Origin: Opisthocomus hoazin | Taxonomy: Eukaryota; Chordata; Aves; Opisthocomiformes; Opisthocomidae | Direction: 5' to 3' | Length of the DNA stretch: 64,000 nt | Assembly (NCBI RefSeq): GCF_030867145.1 | Contig: NC_134421.1 | Span: forward strand, 22,947,979 to 23,011,978 | Position numbers and translations under genes: made by a program | Shown: piece by piece, positions 10,919 to 25,128 of the stretch | How the letters are laid out: the number at the start of each line of letters is the position of its first letter | Position numbering within the stretch: position 1 is the stretch's first letter | Notes under the pieces: model-generated | The model's database searches: none | What the model was told of the DNA's origin: nothing | What the model saw: the letters and a program-made list of their open reading frames with translations, nothing else

Positions 10919-13900
10919 CTATAAATAATTGCAAATGACTGTTAAATATAGCTCACAAGTCAGGAATCTTGGGTCTATCTACTTTTTCAGCAATGCACTT
11001 ATTCACCTAGCCAGATGGATTATAGACTTTAGAAATGAAATGTAATAGGCAGCCAGGAGTTGTAAGAAGTAAAAAAAGTGAAATAACTAACAGCCAGTCT
11101 TTTTAATACAACTAAGTCAAGACAATGTCATTGTAATCTCCTTGCACATACACTTGCATCAGATGCTTAAACACAATGTGAAAAACGCACCATACAATAT
11201 GCACAGGAATGAAGATATGAAACAAAAATCTACTAACAATATTCTCCAATGCTGAGTAAGATCACATAGACAGCAAAGCGTGAAAATTAAGATATTTTCG
11301 TCACACAGAAGTTAAACTAATTCTTCTGACATGGTATCTTCTGGGTAAAAAAAATAGACTTCTGAAAATATTTAAATTTTAGTCTTAGACAAGCTTTTTT
11401 TCAGTAACTGGAGTGTTCTGTTAAGCATAGCATGCTTACAGTATTGCATAACTAAATTGTAAGGAGAGTACTTCATTGGCCATTGCGCAATTTGGTTTCT
11501 TCTGACATTTCTATAAGAGGAAAAACTGCAACACAATGAATTTCAAATGATTTCTAAATAACAATTTTTTTCCAAGACACTTTAATTTCACTTAATTTGA
11601 CTCTAACCTGCTCATATCATTGACACATACCAATTTAAAAAACACTGTCTGTAGGACCTGTCCTTCATGATACTCACATCTGAGAAGATTTTAGCCACCT
11701 AAAATAACACCTTTTTCCCCACAAACTAGGATGCCTCATGTCTAGAGTAATTTGAAGGAGAAGATGATGAAAATAAGACCTTGATTCAGGACCACATGAA
11801 AACAAACAGTTTAACCTGTATTTGAGACACATCCCGATCAGTAAGACATACTCAATCACCTGCGTAGTAACACGCTTCATGTTCTAGGCAACACTTACAT
11901 AAGCCCTACCCTCAAGTCAAAGGACAACCATGGGGAACAAAGGGACAGGGTCAGTGCTCAAATCTTTAAAAGCAATTAAAAGACTAGCAACAAGAACCTC
12001 AGTCCAAAGGTTAAAGTATTGACCGGTACCAGCTGACTAAAGTGACAGTCCAGTCCTCACCAACTAGCCTTATGGTCTTTAAACTCATCTCCTGTTGGAT
12101 TAAGTAGGAAAACGATTCCTTGATAAGGGCAACAAGGAAATGCTTATCACTTGTATTGCATCCCCTTGGCACTCGTAGAAATACAGTGCAGGTTCACCCA
12201 CAGAAACCGGGGAGTGGAACTAAGACGACTGCATACCTTTGTGAGTGCAACAATGTGTGTGCATACTGAGGTGCACCTAGAAGAGCCTTAACTGACATAT
12301 TTTCTTGTTGCAATGTTTATTTTATTTGCAGTCAAGATTTGTCCTACTCTGAAAGATTCTTCTCTGTACTTATTTTCCCAAATTTTTTCCTACACTAAAT
12401 AAGGAATACAGCAGAGACCTCCTGTAGTACAGGATCATTCTTAGTATCTGATCTAAATGTTCACATTTTCAGTCAACTCAAATATTTTATTCAGCCATCT
12501 AAAAACCTACAAATAGCCAGTAAAGGCAACATGGTTAGACAAATGCATCTCAACTTGATCCTTACAACCACAGGTTTTAGTTTCCTAGGATCCTTTGATA
12601 TTAACAAAAGATTCCCAGAGGGTACACAGCTCTACTAAATGTAGTTTTAGAAAATGTTTTTGAACACATAGGTGGAGCATCTATATCACTACAAAGAATC
12701 ACCATGTCACATCAGCAATGCTTGAAAAGCAGTTGTAAAAGTCAAGTTATGAATTCACTTGTGGGATTCCAGACATGAGCATTACACATTACTTTCTGCT
12801 GATGAAACTAGCACTCACTGCAGTCATGTGGAAGCTAGGAACAATGATGAACAAAAGGATGATTATATCACATTAAATCACTCCCAGCTTGGTAGAATGG
12901 TTTTAATCAGTGTTCATTGTTTAGTTAAGGCTAAACATAAAATTCTTAATTATTACTAAGGGATAAATCAGGTTGCTGGTTCTGGCAGCGTAGCATAAAG
13001 CCAGGAATTTTTTATGCCTTTTATATAAAATGGCTACCACTAACCTGATCAGTAGTCTACTGAGCTGGGTTTGTATATGTATTAGCTTTAAATTACCCTT
13101 TTAAAAAGTAGAAACAAATATATCCAGCAAGTAATCAACATTAAAATATACCAACTCTGATAGGTAGGCTTTACAGCTACACATACAATAAACTTCCAAG
13201 TGTTACAGCCTGGGAGCTCAATCTGGCAGCTATTCAAATCTCCACTAACCTGGGAACTGAAGCATTTGCTGAAGCATCTTTCCCTCTATGCTTTACTCTC
13301 CTGTGATCCCACGGCTTTTACAGTCTGAATCCAAGGGATCACACTACGGTGTATTCCTGAGACCTTCAGATGCACAATTTTCTCCTGCCAGTAACATTAA
13401 CATTTGAAGTCACTAGGGCACGAGGAATCCATCCTGGTGTATGCTAGCAAAAATGTAGTCAGTGGCAATTAATTTCTACAAAAGCCAAGAGCTGATAGCT
13501 AGCAATTACAACATCATGGAGTAAGGGTGAAAAGCACTCCACACAGACTCTTTCTGCTATGGTAGCAAGCAATCTTGCACTCACTTGCATGTTTTTTGTT
13601 TTGATGTGTTATCCATGTAGCGGATGTAGTTTTCAGGTGTTTCCATCTGTAAGTGGCCAGAAGACACGTCCCACTGTACCTGCATGACTAGGCTGTATGT
13701 ATATCTACAGATCACTTAAAAACGAAGACATCAAAAACCTGTGGTTGGTTGACAATGCACACATGCCAAGAGAACTACAAAATCAGTGGCAAAAAGCCAG
13801 CAACTCATCTTCACTTAATAGAAGGTAAGCAAACCAGGAGAATACAGATCTAGGTTGCCTGGACATCCAGTCTTTTTTGAGGGGGTTCATGTTGATGCAG

Positions 13901-16900
13901 ATTATAGTCATCTACTGAAAATCAAGACTGCAGAATCTCACACATCTACATTTTTTCCTGCCCTACGCACTAAATTTTACATCATAACCTCATTAAGTTC
14001 AGAAGAAAACAACAGAACTATGTGGCGAAATCTGCATCTCTGCTCTCTGAATAGCAAGGACTGAGATTTCTTGTATTGTATTACTTGCAAGTGATCACTG
14101 CCCTCCCGATGTCTCTGAAAAAGCCTTACTATGGATGACTGACTTGCTTCTTCACAAGATTTCCAGAGTACAGAGTAACAGCATCAAATCTGCTTGCCTA
14201 GTTATGATATTAAGTATCTTACTCAAAGACTAAGATAAAGCTACTATTTTCCATAATACTGTGAAGTGAACCAGTAAAGCTGCAAAATTCAGCCAAGGGG
14301 AGAAAAATTCCTCCACTAAGTCTCACTAGCCAAGTTTTTACCTTGTTTTCAAGTCCAGGAATAGCAATGACCTTTGAGTGCAGTGAGGAAGAGAAACCGC
14401 TAGCCAGCCTACTTGTAATAAGCACCTATCAATATGCTTAACCAAGATATGGTTAACCAAAAACCAAAAGGTAATTACAGGGCATGTGACATCATGGGAT
14501 TTGCTCACTATAAATGCTAAGCCTGCAGACAAACAACTGAAAATTTCTAGAGACAGATGTCAAAGTTTTGGCCTGTTTAGTGTTCTCAAGTCAAAAGAAG
14601 CTTGTGAAACAGTTAGCAACCATATATTCCAGAAGACTAAAATGGCCACTGCTCAGAGTAATACAGATTACAACCAAAAGCTTTTCCTCCTATTTTTTCA
14701 TATCAAGCACTCAAAGAGGTAGAAAATGATATAAGATTACACAAAATATTATTGCTTCATATATACCTTAACTGTGAGGCATTACAGTTCACAAAAATAA
14801 CTGTATTAAAATTCAGCTTATGTTAAGCAAGGTTAAGGTTTTAACTTGTTAGAAAGAGCAACCCTCCAGAGTTGAATTCTTTGACTTCAGAACACAGTTG
14901 TCCACAACGTGAAGTAATGAAGCAACAGCAGCAGAAGCCACTATAAAGCAACTGCAAGGTGGGAATTTTTCTGCAGCAGATTTATTACTTGCAAGGAAAA
15001 ATGTACTTACAGTTGAACAAGTTCCACAGAAATTATTCATTTGTCATTAGATATCTTTGTAAGCTCTCTTTCCTCCCATCCTAATCATGTCCATTCCTCT
15101 CTTACCCACTGCACACCCCATTTTCTCCCCTCTCATCACCCCCACTAATCCACTGGCTGTGTCCAAACTTGCTGTTTGAATTACCTAATGAAAAAAAGGC
15201 AAACTTGGCTATCTCCTAGTAAAACTGGCAGTTAAAAGAAAACTTCCAAGAGGAAGGGAATATCAACTCCTTGCCCACAAAACACCACTGAGCACGTGCA
15301 GCTCAGTTACAAAGAACACTGCATTGCTCAGGTGTACGCCTAAACACTACATGGAGTAGGAAAGAAGGCAGCAAGTGCATGGAAGACAAAGGATTTAGCT
15401 CCCAAGCTCTGTGAAGCTGAGTATACGGGAACAATTTCAGAAGCTTTACACTAGTCAAAGTATATGGAAAATCATAAGGGCAGCAAGAGGTACCTCTCAG
15501 GCACTAAGCAAAGCGTCAAAATGCTATTAGAGAGAACAGATGAACTGTATGTTCTCACGTGTCAAACATTAAGAGGCAAAAAAACCCCCCAACCCTATTC
15601 TGAGAGAAAAACAGAACCCACTCTGATGGCAGTTTCTATAATCTAACTTAGCATACTCAACATGGAGAACTTCAGCCTACATGGCTGGTCTGCCAAAGTT
15701 ACAAGCACCTGAAAGACTCATAAAGATGGTTTAATCCCAATACAACCGGAGTCAGTCAAGCCCTATGATTTCTTTGAAAATGGCCATAAGCAGGTGCTCA
15801 GGGAAGAAAACAGGCAGGAAGTATTTCACTATTCCCTAGCACTTCCAACTTCCAATTGTTTTCAGCTCAGGAGCTTCCTTAAAAGTACTGGGAAACTACT
15901 TTGAATGCTACAACATGAACATCATCAAGGAGCATGGAAAAGCATCTCTTACAAACTCTGGATCATATTTGCAGGATTCACTGTATGAGTTCTTAGGCAA
16001 AAGGACACATCCCAAATTAGAGAGCACAAATCAACCTGCTCCTGTAGTTAGAGATTTCCTTTACCTAACACTTTTTGCTATTTTAAGAATCACTGCCTCA
16101 TTTCAGCAGTTCTGAAACAGTTTCAGTTCCCCTATAGGTTACTGTGGTATCCTTGCCCTAGAATGCCACTGTCTCTTTCTGGACTCCAAAAAGTTGAAAA
16201 ACACAATGGAGCTTTACAACTTGCCATAGCAATGCCACAGAGATTTAGTCAGGAACATACTTTCGCCTTCCTGAAAATATTCTCAGTAGACTGATTGCTT
16301 ATAGTCCTCATTCTTTACTGCAATCATTTTCAAAAGTGCTTTTTTTAACCTCAATACATAATGTGCGCAAAGTTACTGTGGAATAGTAAAAAAACTTAGG
16401 ATCAGACTTGACAGTATATAAAAAGCTAATTGAAGCCAAGACTGCAACATCTTTACTTTCTCCCTTCCACTGGCACAATTGGTTCAGGAAGCTGATCTGT
16501 CAGAAAACTACTTTCTAACACTAAAGCTCAGTTTCCAGCCTGCACACGCTCAGCTCTGATCAGTACACGGCCATACAAGGGTCAGCACTGCACAAACTCG
16601 GGCAAAAAGGCATGATTGCAGCTGCCCAATTTCAGATGAGCCTAAGCCAATTCAAGAGCCTCTGGCAAAGTACTTTACAGACAATAGAGAGAAAAGCAGT
16701 CGCCAGCTATGAGGAAGGTTAAAAAGAAGATTTAGTCTCAGCGAACAGGCACCAGCAGAGCAGCAGAGAAATGGCATAACAACCAGTAGTACATTAATCC
16801 TAACACTCACGAACTTGAGCACAGCATCTTGAAAGCAACCCAGAAAACTGGGTTCTGTCTATACAATATATTAAATAAAGTCTGACATATCCTCCCAGCT

Positions 16901-18147
16901 CCCTCCTTTCAAAGCAGCAGCACAATGCCTGGACATCAACCAGTGCAACTTTACCAGCGTTCTGAAGATGAATGATTAAGAAATATATGCATATATTTTT
17001 ATAATACTTCCAAGTCAGTTATGCAAATGATTTTTCCTTTGATATCTTCTGATTTTAAGGCTATTTGGCAATAGGGAGAAAACCATCAGCCTTTTCCAGA
17101 AGTTTTTCTTTAACTTGCAATTAAAATTATATTATTCTATAATTTGAAATTGATAATGAAATTCACATGTTTGGCTAACGTGCTGTTACAGTGATGCAGA
17201 ATTTGAGTATCTTCCTCTGGCTATTTAAAATACTTCGTTTTATTCTTCAGCTAAAGTGTTCATCTCCCCAGTAGACAGCACTACATTACTATGGTACGTC
17301 AGTCAGAACACATTTCCTCATGTCAACAAGTGCTCAAGTCACCTGTAACATTAGATCTCCCCCTAAGCTTTGGTATGCTTTGGAGAATCATATGTGACAG
17401 GTTTCATGGTGTCATGAAGGGTGCAGATTTTGCACCCAGCCATAGGGCAAAAGCAGATTCCTGGCTGCAAAAAGCCCTACGTGCCTATTAAAGAAGTTTT
17501 ACTTGTCATGCTGGGTCAGTTCCCCACTCCGCTTTACAGTACATCCTTCTTCCCTTATTCTTGCCAATAAAGACCCAGGCAGAAAACACCTAAGGTACTA
17601 GGGGAAGAACTCAAACTCACATTGCTGCCCATTTCTTTGTAACTGGAAACCACAGCCTAAGCTGGAGCAGGAGAACTGGGCTTTACCGGTTACTCAGCAA
17701 CATGATCTGTCCAACTAAGGGGTCAGCTTCCAAGCACTTGTCAGAAACAAGGACTCCAAGTCTTTGAGAACCATTCCGCTGCAGGTAAAGATACAACAAG
17801 GTTACTTTTTGACAAATAGCCGTTACCTTTTAGCCTTTTTTGTCTTTGAGATACTTGGGGAAAACAACATGCATCTCTGAAGACAAAATTTGTTTTAAAA
17901 TGTTTGCGTTTATAGGACTGGTTCCACTGAAGTGCTTAAAGCACTAAGTCAGATTGTAGTGTTTAATGAAATCAGTGGCTGGCCAAAGACAAACATATCT
18001 TTCTTCAAGCTGGAATAGCTGATGATAGCCACCTAATTAAAATAAGCTTTTTAAGTGTTCTACAAACAAGACTGGAAAAAAGTACACATCAACCTGTGGT
18101 CCGCGAACTTTTGTATTTACAAAAGATGTTTAAGAAAACATTGCTAC

Positions 18148-18189
18148 AAATCCTAGCTAGATATATATATATATTTCTAGCTAGGATTT
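18148..18189. repeat. Perfect 14-bp inverted repeat with TA core
   Basis: AAATCCTAGCTAGA (18148-18161) is matched exactly by its reverse complement at 18176-18189, around a 14-nt TA-rich centre that can itself pair. This can extrude as a cruciform and is prone to length change. Confidence 0.9.
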
Positions 18190-21100
18190 AGATGTATTTC
18201 TGAAGAAGTCTGCCACTATTTCACAGAAACCGGTTAACTTTTGACAAAAAACCTTTTTGTTTGAGCACCACTGAGTTAACTAGGGCAATTCAAACAAACT
18301 CAGCCACCAGTTCAAATCCTCAAAGTAAACTTAGGATGGTGCAAGTAAGATATAAAGGATATTTGCTAATCTAAACACTTAGACAGCATCTCCTAAACAG
18401 GGCAAAACACAAAGCATGTTTTGTTGCAGGACACCTCAGCCTGATATTTGACAGGTACAGCTGTGTTTCCTTCTCTCCTCAGCCCCTTTTGAGCAAGTGT
18501 CCACCCCATGAAACACATTCATATAGCACAGACAAGTAATACCATAGGTATTGAGAAAAAAAAAAAATAATCGAGGTTTCACAATAAAAACCAGCCTTGT
18601 AGTTGACCGATTTCAGTATCCAAAGAGGCATAAGTAAAGACTGAAGCTTTCTGCCATGGTGGACAGCTGAATTCCTACAGCTTCGCCAAACCCGCAGGCT
18701 TCCACTGCTGGAAAACAGTCACAGTTTGTCAAAAAAGATCCCAACATGAAGGCAAGGTGCATAAACAATGCCTGCAGAAAGCTGCTTTCCACGGAAGTAG
18801 GGATAACAAGGCACCTGTGTTTTATAAGTTGGTTACCTGATATCAATCCTACAACAGCAACCTAACATTCAATTATTATTATTTAACATTAACACAAGCT
18901 TAAGCCAGTGCAGAGCCCCATAGGAGCCTGCAGGGATACACCATAAGCAGACGCTGTCTCTGTAGACACATCACAAAGATTTTGGAAGCTATTTATAGGT
19001 CTTGATTTTTTGAGCTATACCCCTTCCCACACCACACAGATGGTGTCCAAATATCAAGAAAGTGCTGAGGAAAGACTGTGGCAGCCATCATCCTATGTCA
19101 ATTATTCCTCCTGTATATCACCAAGGCAGGGACATGAGGCAGAAAAAGTAAAAGTCACAGTATGCCTGAAGTGCATATTGAAACAGGAATTCTCTGGTAT
19201 TTTAAAGTATGCCTATATTCTATTTGGCAATAATTGAGCAAGCTAGGTAACCTGTATCAGTCCACATGTTGCTATGGAGAGCATGCCAGCCTTAAACATG
19301 ATGCCACGGTCATACTCCAAGCTCTATTTTAAAGCACGCGCTACCTGTATGTTCACACCTGAGAGCTTACACTGAAGGATAAAGAATCCAAACAACAAAT
19401 TCCAAGTCAAGTATGGAAGATCTTGCATCACCGTGCAAGTTTGTTTACACCACTTCCTAGAACACCCCATTTTGCCAGGGTAGCCAGGTGACACTTCTGG
19501 GCCCTAGTTTTACAATCAGGTTACATTACAACAGGTCCTTCTGGTTTTCAGATGATTTAGACCAATGCAAATAAAAATAACATTTTACTTTTTTCTTTTA
19601 TTACCCTTTAATAAAACCATTGCTAATATGAAGCAACACCTATAAGAAACTGAAGAACACTACTATTTCTTTAAATAATAAACAAACAGTGACCACCAGG
19701 TAGATTAACCAAGGGTTTCTTAGATCTCTACATTCTACAGCCCAAGAAATAAAATTCTCTATATCAGATCACAAATGAGATACAACACTAGGAGCCTATC
19801 ATTTTTAACTCATAATCAAGTGTCAATAATTGACATGCAAGTATATGCCCTACTACAGGAAAAAACCCCCCTACACTTCCCGTAAGTGTGTGACAATACA
19901 GTTCTCCTCAGTACTGTCTCAACAGTAACAGGAAACCCTTCCCATCTATTTTCATCTCTTGTACAAGGCTGAACAACAAAAATGGCAAAGTTAGAAACTG
20001 AAAAGCTTGAATTTTTTTTGCATATGAAACTATTTTTCAGATCTGCCACTAGCAACTGCTGGCTCAGCACTAAAGTAGGGCTTTCAATACTATTTTCAAT
20101 TACACAAAGCAGTGTTACAGATGCCAAAATTATTACAACGCACTCAAGTTTTATATTCAAGGTATTTAAAAATAACTGTTCATTTATTTGTATAATATGT
20201 AGTTGATAGAAGAAAAACTACCTTTTAGAATTGTTTTCATTATCCAAATGACTAGAAAAAATATGTTTAGTGCTATTTGCTCTTGCTGCTTTAAAGGCCT
20301 GCCTCATTCTCTGCTTTGGGAGGTCAGAATTCTCTCGCCTACCCTCCGCCCAGACCCTAAGACAGCAGCATTTTATGTAAAATCAGGGTTGGCAGAGTAC
20401 TGAATGCATAAGCAATTCCAACCTGTGAAAGCGGCTGGTCCTCACAGTACAGAGAGGCTTTCCTGTGGGCTTATCCTAAAGCTGCCATCCGCATCTCCCA
20501 GTTGCTCAAGAGAGGTTTGCATTTCCTCATACACAAATCTGCCAGCCCATCCCAGCCTGCTGAATGTCAGCAGCTTTTTACACACACCTAACAGCTTCTT
20601 GCTTGTTCAAAGCAAAAAGTCTGCAGCCCCCACACATTTCATGCCCACATAGCCTTGTTTCATTTTTCATGGGATTTCTCCTGCTTCATTTCCAGCAATT
20701 TTTTTTTTTGCTCAAAGGGCAGACAGTGCCTGCAATTACTGCTTCATTCCCATTAAGAACGGCCAAAGGAGCCAGCACTTAAGCCCATATCCAGCCATCT
20801 TGCTCTCACTTCAGTGCCAAATGACAGCACTGAGAGACCAAAACAGGCAACACTTTAATGACAGTAGTCTAAGAGATCTTCTTGTAAAACACTCTGAAAA
20901 AATCCATAGCTACTGGTCATATTACTTCTCTATTTGGGTTTCCTCCAGGATTTTTTTTTTTTTCCCAATCATACAGTATCAGAGCACGAAGTCTACAAAA
21001 CCTAAACCAAACTGGGCTATGTAGCAGTAAATCGGCATATATGAAGTCACCTGGATGAAGAAAGAAACAGGAAGGGATGATTTTTGCAGTGATGCATCTG

Positions 21101-22391
21101 GACAACCACCAGTCATCTCACAAGTACTTGCTTTCAGCTGCAATACCAGCTCTCAAGACAAAGCAGAAGCTTTTGACAGGTTGCGAGACTGTAGGCAAGC
21201 CCCGTTCCCAGCCCGTAACACCCAAGAGGACTGACTCAACAATTTTCAGTCTGGCAAAGACTATTGGTAAGTCTAATTGGACAGGGTGCTGTAGCTGGAG
21301 AGTAGGAGTTCAGTGGCCGTATTTCAAACTGTTTGCAGGGACCACTGGACAGAATTTTGCCTCAGTGGTAGTCTAAAGGCCACCTATGTTTCAAATTAAG
21401 AAATAAAGAAGTGAACAGAAAATGAATAGAAATACAGTATGGTTTTACAGAAAACATCCTTTGTTACCACAGTCTTTTTCAATAGACATCTTGCTTCACT
21501 GCCCATAAAACTCAGCTGTAACAAGGGCTTCAACAATGCTACAAAGACAGCATGAAAAGTGCAATACAGATAGGAAACAGGCCAAGAAGCCATAACATGC
21601 AGATTTTGCTAGAAGATGATTAACAATAGACATATTAAATCTTTTAGTTACTAGCCTGATTTTCACTGGTCACAATCACAAAAAGCTGTTACTGAAATTT
21701 TTAGGTCTTCAGATTGAGAGGCAGTGTCCATAAGTCATGGTATCAACACGGAATCTCATGCTAAAGTTGCAGAAGAGGGATTACATTTGGTTAAAAAGAA
21801 TATAACCAAACGCGCAAGAAACTAAGAATTTCTGGTACAAATTGAGAGTTCATGAGGTGGGAGCAAGTTAGAGACCACCACTAATCACAAGATAACTACA
21901 TGACAGCTTTACAATCGTGATAAAGCAGGGTCTTGTGACCTTTTTTTCTAGTGTAGCTTGAGAAGCATTAGTAACCTTTTACACAACATAGAGAAATTCA
22001 ACCTAGAGCAACTCAAACTTGTCGCCTACATTCAAAAAACATGGCTGTCAAACTGAAGGAGATGAAAGAGCTACCATGATGATCAGAAAAAAGAGAAAAC
22101 TGGCTTTAGGAGATGAGGCTGTAAAAGTCCATCAAAAAATTGCTAAGAAAGGAATGACCACGGTCTACACCTATGACAGAAAGCTAAGTGCAAGACAGGA
22201 AGAAAAAAGCTAATGCACAGGCACAACTGCATATCGACTAGCCTTTAAGAAAGTCAGAAGTAGAAAGATAGGTTAATTCTAAGATTTGTATCAGAAGATT
22301 GCTGCAGATACTCATTCCTCCAAGCAGTAACTAACCAGCTAAAAAGTAGAATGTGATCTATTGAGCGAATCTTCCAGACAGTATCTCCAGT

Positions 22392-22408
22392 AAAAAAAAA
22401 AAAAAAAA
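22392..22408. repeat. A17 homopolymer
   Basis: A run of 17 A follows CCAGT. There is no polyadenylation hexamer just upstream, so a simple repeat is more likely than a retrocopy tail. Confidence 0.85.
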
Positions 22409-23289
22409 GAAACTACTTGAGATTTTGATTTCTTGCTTTAAGACTCCTGAAAAGAAACGTATTGCTAAAGATTGCTTTCAGTTGTCTGTTCTGTTGTTTC
22501 CCCTCCAATGTCTAGCAACTATTTGCTTACAGGGCAGTAACCCTGCAGGTTAAAATAACTATGAAAACTAATTTTGTTTTCCTCAATAGCGTCTACAGGA
22601 GTCTGCTGTTCCTCTCTTCCCCCTCCAGTCACCAAGGTACCCCCTTTGTGCTCCTTCAATGCAGAAGTTACTCCCCCACTTAAAGATCCCTAGAGATGTA
22701 GGTCAGCTGAAAATCAACGGTACAGTCTCTGGAGAATTGGAAAGGAAACACTGCAGACATTTAGGTGGAGTCTGAAGCAGACTTACACATAAACATATTA
22801 AGACAACTGCGTTCAAGAACAGGAGAAGCAAGTCTCATCCAGCCAATCCAGGTAACGTGGCTGGTGATACAAGTTAGTCACAAACAGTAGTCGGGCATTA
22901 AACTTCTGTGTGGATACAGATAGAGCTGGCACTTGGGAAACCGCTAACCAAGTTAAAGATGTTGTCATTATTTTCTGGTAAGCTACTTCTAGAAAAGCAG
23001 TTTGAACTATTTCCATACACTTCATTTACGTCCCAAATCTGACTTGGTCTTATCCTATTCATTTCATCCTTTAGTTGTGTCTATTTGCACCATGCCAAAG
23101 CCTAGCCTTGTACCAGCTGTACAGGGGCTCCATCTCCAACACCCTAACACACTCCAGTGCAACAAGTGCCAGCATCCACCTTCTTACACAGCCCAGAAAA
23201 GCTGCTACTACCACCCTTAGCCTCAGAGGGTATTCTTACGCATAAACAATTTCTCAAGCAGCCAGTGGTCTCATTTGGACATGAGACCT

Positions 23290-23754
23290 GTCAGAGCAAG
23301 TCCAGAGGAGGGCCATGAAGATGATCAGAGAGCTGGAGCACCTCTTCTGTGAGGAAAGGCCGAGAGAGTTGGGGTTGTTCAGTCTGGAGCAGAGAAGGCT
23401 GCAGTGAGACCTTACTGTGGCACTCCGGTACCTGAAGGGGCCTACAAGAAAGCTGAAGAGAGACTTTACCAGGGCACATAGTGACAGGACAAGGGGTAAT
23501 GGCTTTAAACTGAAAGAGGGTAGATTTAGGACTAGATATGAGGAAGAAATTCTTTACTATGAGGGTGGTGAGGCCCTGGAACAGGTTGCTCAGTGAAGTC
23601 GTGGATGTCCCCTCCCTGGCAGTGTTCAAGGCCAGGTTGGGTGGGGCTTTGAGCAATCTGGTCTAGTGGAAGGTGTCCCTGCCCATGGCAGGGGGGTTGG
23701 AACTAGATGGTCTTTAGGGTCCCTTCCAACCCAAACCACTCTATGATTCTATGA
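23290..23754 (+). mobile_element. CR1 LINE, 465-bp 3' fragment
   Basis: This is the cleanest CR1 in the window. It starts within the end of the ORF2-coding part (GGAGGGCCATGAAGATGATC) and includes GTTGGGGTTGTTCAG, GTGACAGGACAAGGGGTAATGG, CTGCCCATGGCAGGGGGGTTGG and GGTCCCTTCCAACCC. It ends CTATGATTCTATGA. It is antisense to NUDT4 and about 1.3 kb inside intron 1 from exon 1. The reading frame is broken, so it is inert. Confidence 0.95.
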
Positions 23755-24561
23755 AGATTCAAAGAGGATGTAAGAAGTTGCAGCAGGAAAAGAAGAATGA
23801 ATGGAAACTACTGACGAAGGTGACACCAACCATGAATTTCCAACTACAATTGGTGCAAGAAAGCCGTAACAGTGGCTCAGGTGTTTGAATTCCAAAGGCG
23901 GAGTAGCATCCTGATACCTTTAAATGTAAAAATAAATACTGGAGGCACATAAGTGGGGAAGCATGCTGGAGTATCAGAGGGGCTGCTGAAGTTAAAGAAA
24001 AGCTAGACCAATAGCAAGACCTAGCGAGAATTCTGCCAGACACCTTTCTCCTTTGTAATATTAGGAAAAACTGACCAGTACAATCCCAAGGCTGTATTTA
24101 CACCAGGCAGGGGATAGCATATACCAGAACACCACGCAAAATCTTTGCTTAAACCGGAGTTGGTATTTCGAGATGAGGCCTCTCCCCACTGCCTTATATT
24201 CCTTATTAGAGGTTTAAAAATAATCAAGAAATTTGTCATGTTGTCAGTTTAGACAGGGCACTAGCTTCTTCCAGCACACAGATAAAGGGGGAAAAAACCC
24301 CAAGCAAGCCCTAACCTTTATAGCTATTTTATAGCTATTAAGCAACAAAATGAAAAGGAAAACGGGGAAGGGGTACGCCCCCAGCCTAAGACCGGCTACA
24401 ACAGGCATTGTGCAACAAAGCCATCGGCAAAGTTTCCAGATAACGGCCAGAGCAACTGACCTTGGCTGGGAACACCGGGCAGCTCGGGGGCCACCTCCCG
24501 GTCCTGCCGCAACGCAAAGACCCGGCAGAGCGCTCCCCTCCGCAATCAAAACCGCAACACT

Positions 24562-24571
24562 CCCCCCCCCC
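24562..24571. repeat. C10 run in CpG island
   Basis: Ten consecutive C on the plus strand (G10 in NUDT4 pre-mRNA, intron 1). Confidence 0.9.
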
Positions 24572-24873
24572 TCCACAAAACGTCTGTCGCCAAGTCGCCG
24601 GTTTTCCAGGCAAGGTTCGGGGTGCCCGCCTCCCCTCCCCAGCACGGCACAAGGTTGGCTGTGAGGGCAGCGCCAGCCCTGACCCCCGCGCGCCATCACG
24701 CGCTAACGGGCTCCCCGCGCGCCGCGGGGGCGCCCAGGGTGACCCCGCCGCCTCCCTCCGCCGCGCCCCGGGGCCGCCCGGGAGCCGCCGCCGCTGCGCA
24801 CAAAGGCGGGCGCCGCGCACGTGGGCCCGCGCCCCAAGATGGTGGGCGAGAGGCGAGACGCGGAGCCGCCGCT

Positions 24874-24896
24874 CCCCCCCCTCCCCCCCCCCCCCC
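24874..24896. repeat. C8-T-C14 tract; G-rich on NUDT4 RNA strand
   Basis: Eight C, one T and fourteen C on the plus strand give G14-A-G8 in the NUDT4 transcript, about 130 nt into intron 1. This satisfies the G-quadruplex pattern of four or more G3 runs and is likely polymorphic in length. Confidence 0.9.
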
Positions 24897-25029
24897 GCTC
24901 CCCCAGCTCGGGGCGCGGGGAGAGCCCCGCAGCGACTCCGTGTACGCGGGGAGAGGAGGGGAGGGCGTGCCCCCGGACAGACAAAGGGACGCCCCGCGCC
25001 CCACGCCCGCGGCGGCTCGGCGGGCTCAC

Positions 25030-25128
25030 CTCGTCCTCCCGCTCGCTGCGGAAGCAGAGGCACGCCGCTCGCTTCTTGTAGCCCTCCCGGTCGTACGTCC
25101 GCGTCTGGTTCGGCTTGAATTTCATCAT
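25030..25128 (-). CDS. NUDT4: NUDT4 coding exon 1 (residues 1-33)
   Basis: This exon encodes 33 residues, MMKFKPNQTRTYDREG through FRSEREDE, the N-terminal strand region before the Nudix fold core. The start is the first of two tandem ATG codons (25126-25128 and 25123-25125). The family protein starts with two methionines, and an in-frame TAG lies upstream at 25396-25398 with no in-frame ATG between. The second ATG has A at -3, a better Kozak context than the first (T at -3), so either may be used. The exon ends with codon GAG followed by the donor GTGAGC (phase 0). It lies inside a strong CpG island. Residue 17 is Tyr where I recall Phe in human NUDT4. Confidence 0.96.

Larger units (their letters stand above)
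10919..25029 (-). other. NUDT4 intron 1
   Basis: The first intron is 14.1 kb. It holds one CR1 (23290-23754), a perfect 14-bp inverted repeat around TA repeats (18148-18189), an A17 run (22392-22408), and C/G homopolymers at its promoter end. The last 550 bp before exon 1 belong to the CpG island. Many short open frames exist, but none has recognisable protein content or paired splice sites. Confidence 0.9.
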
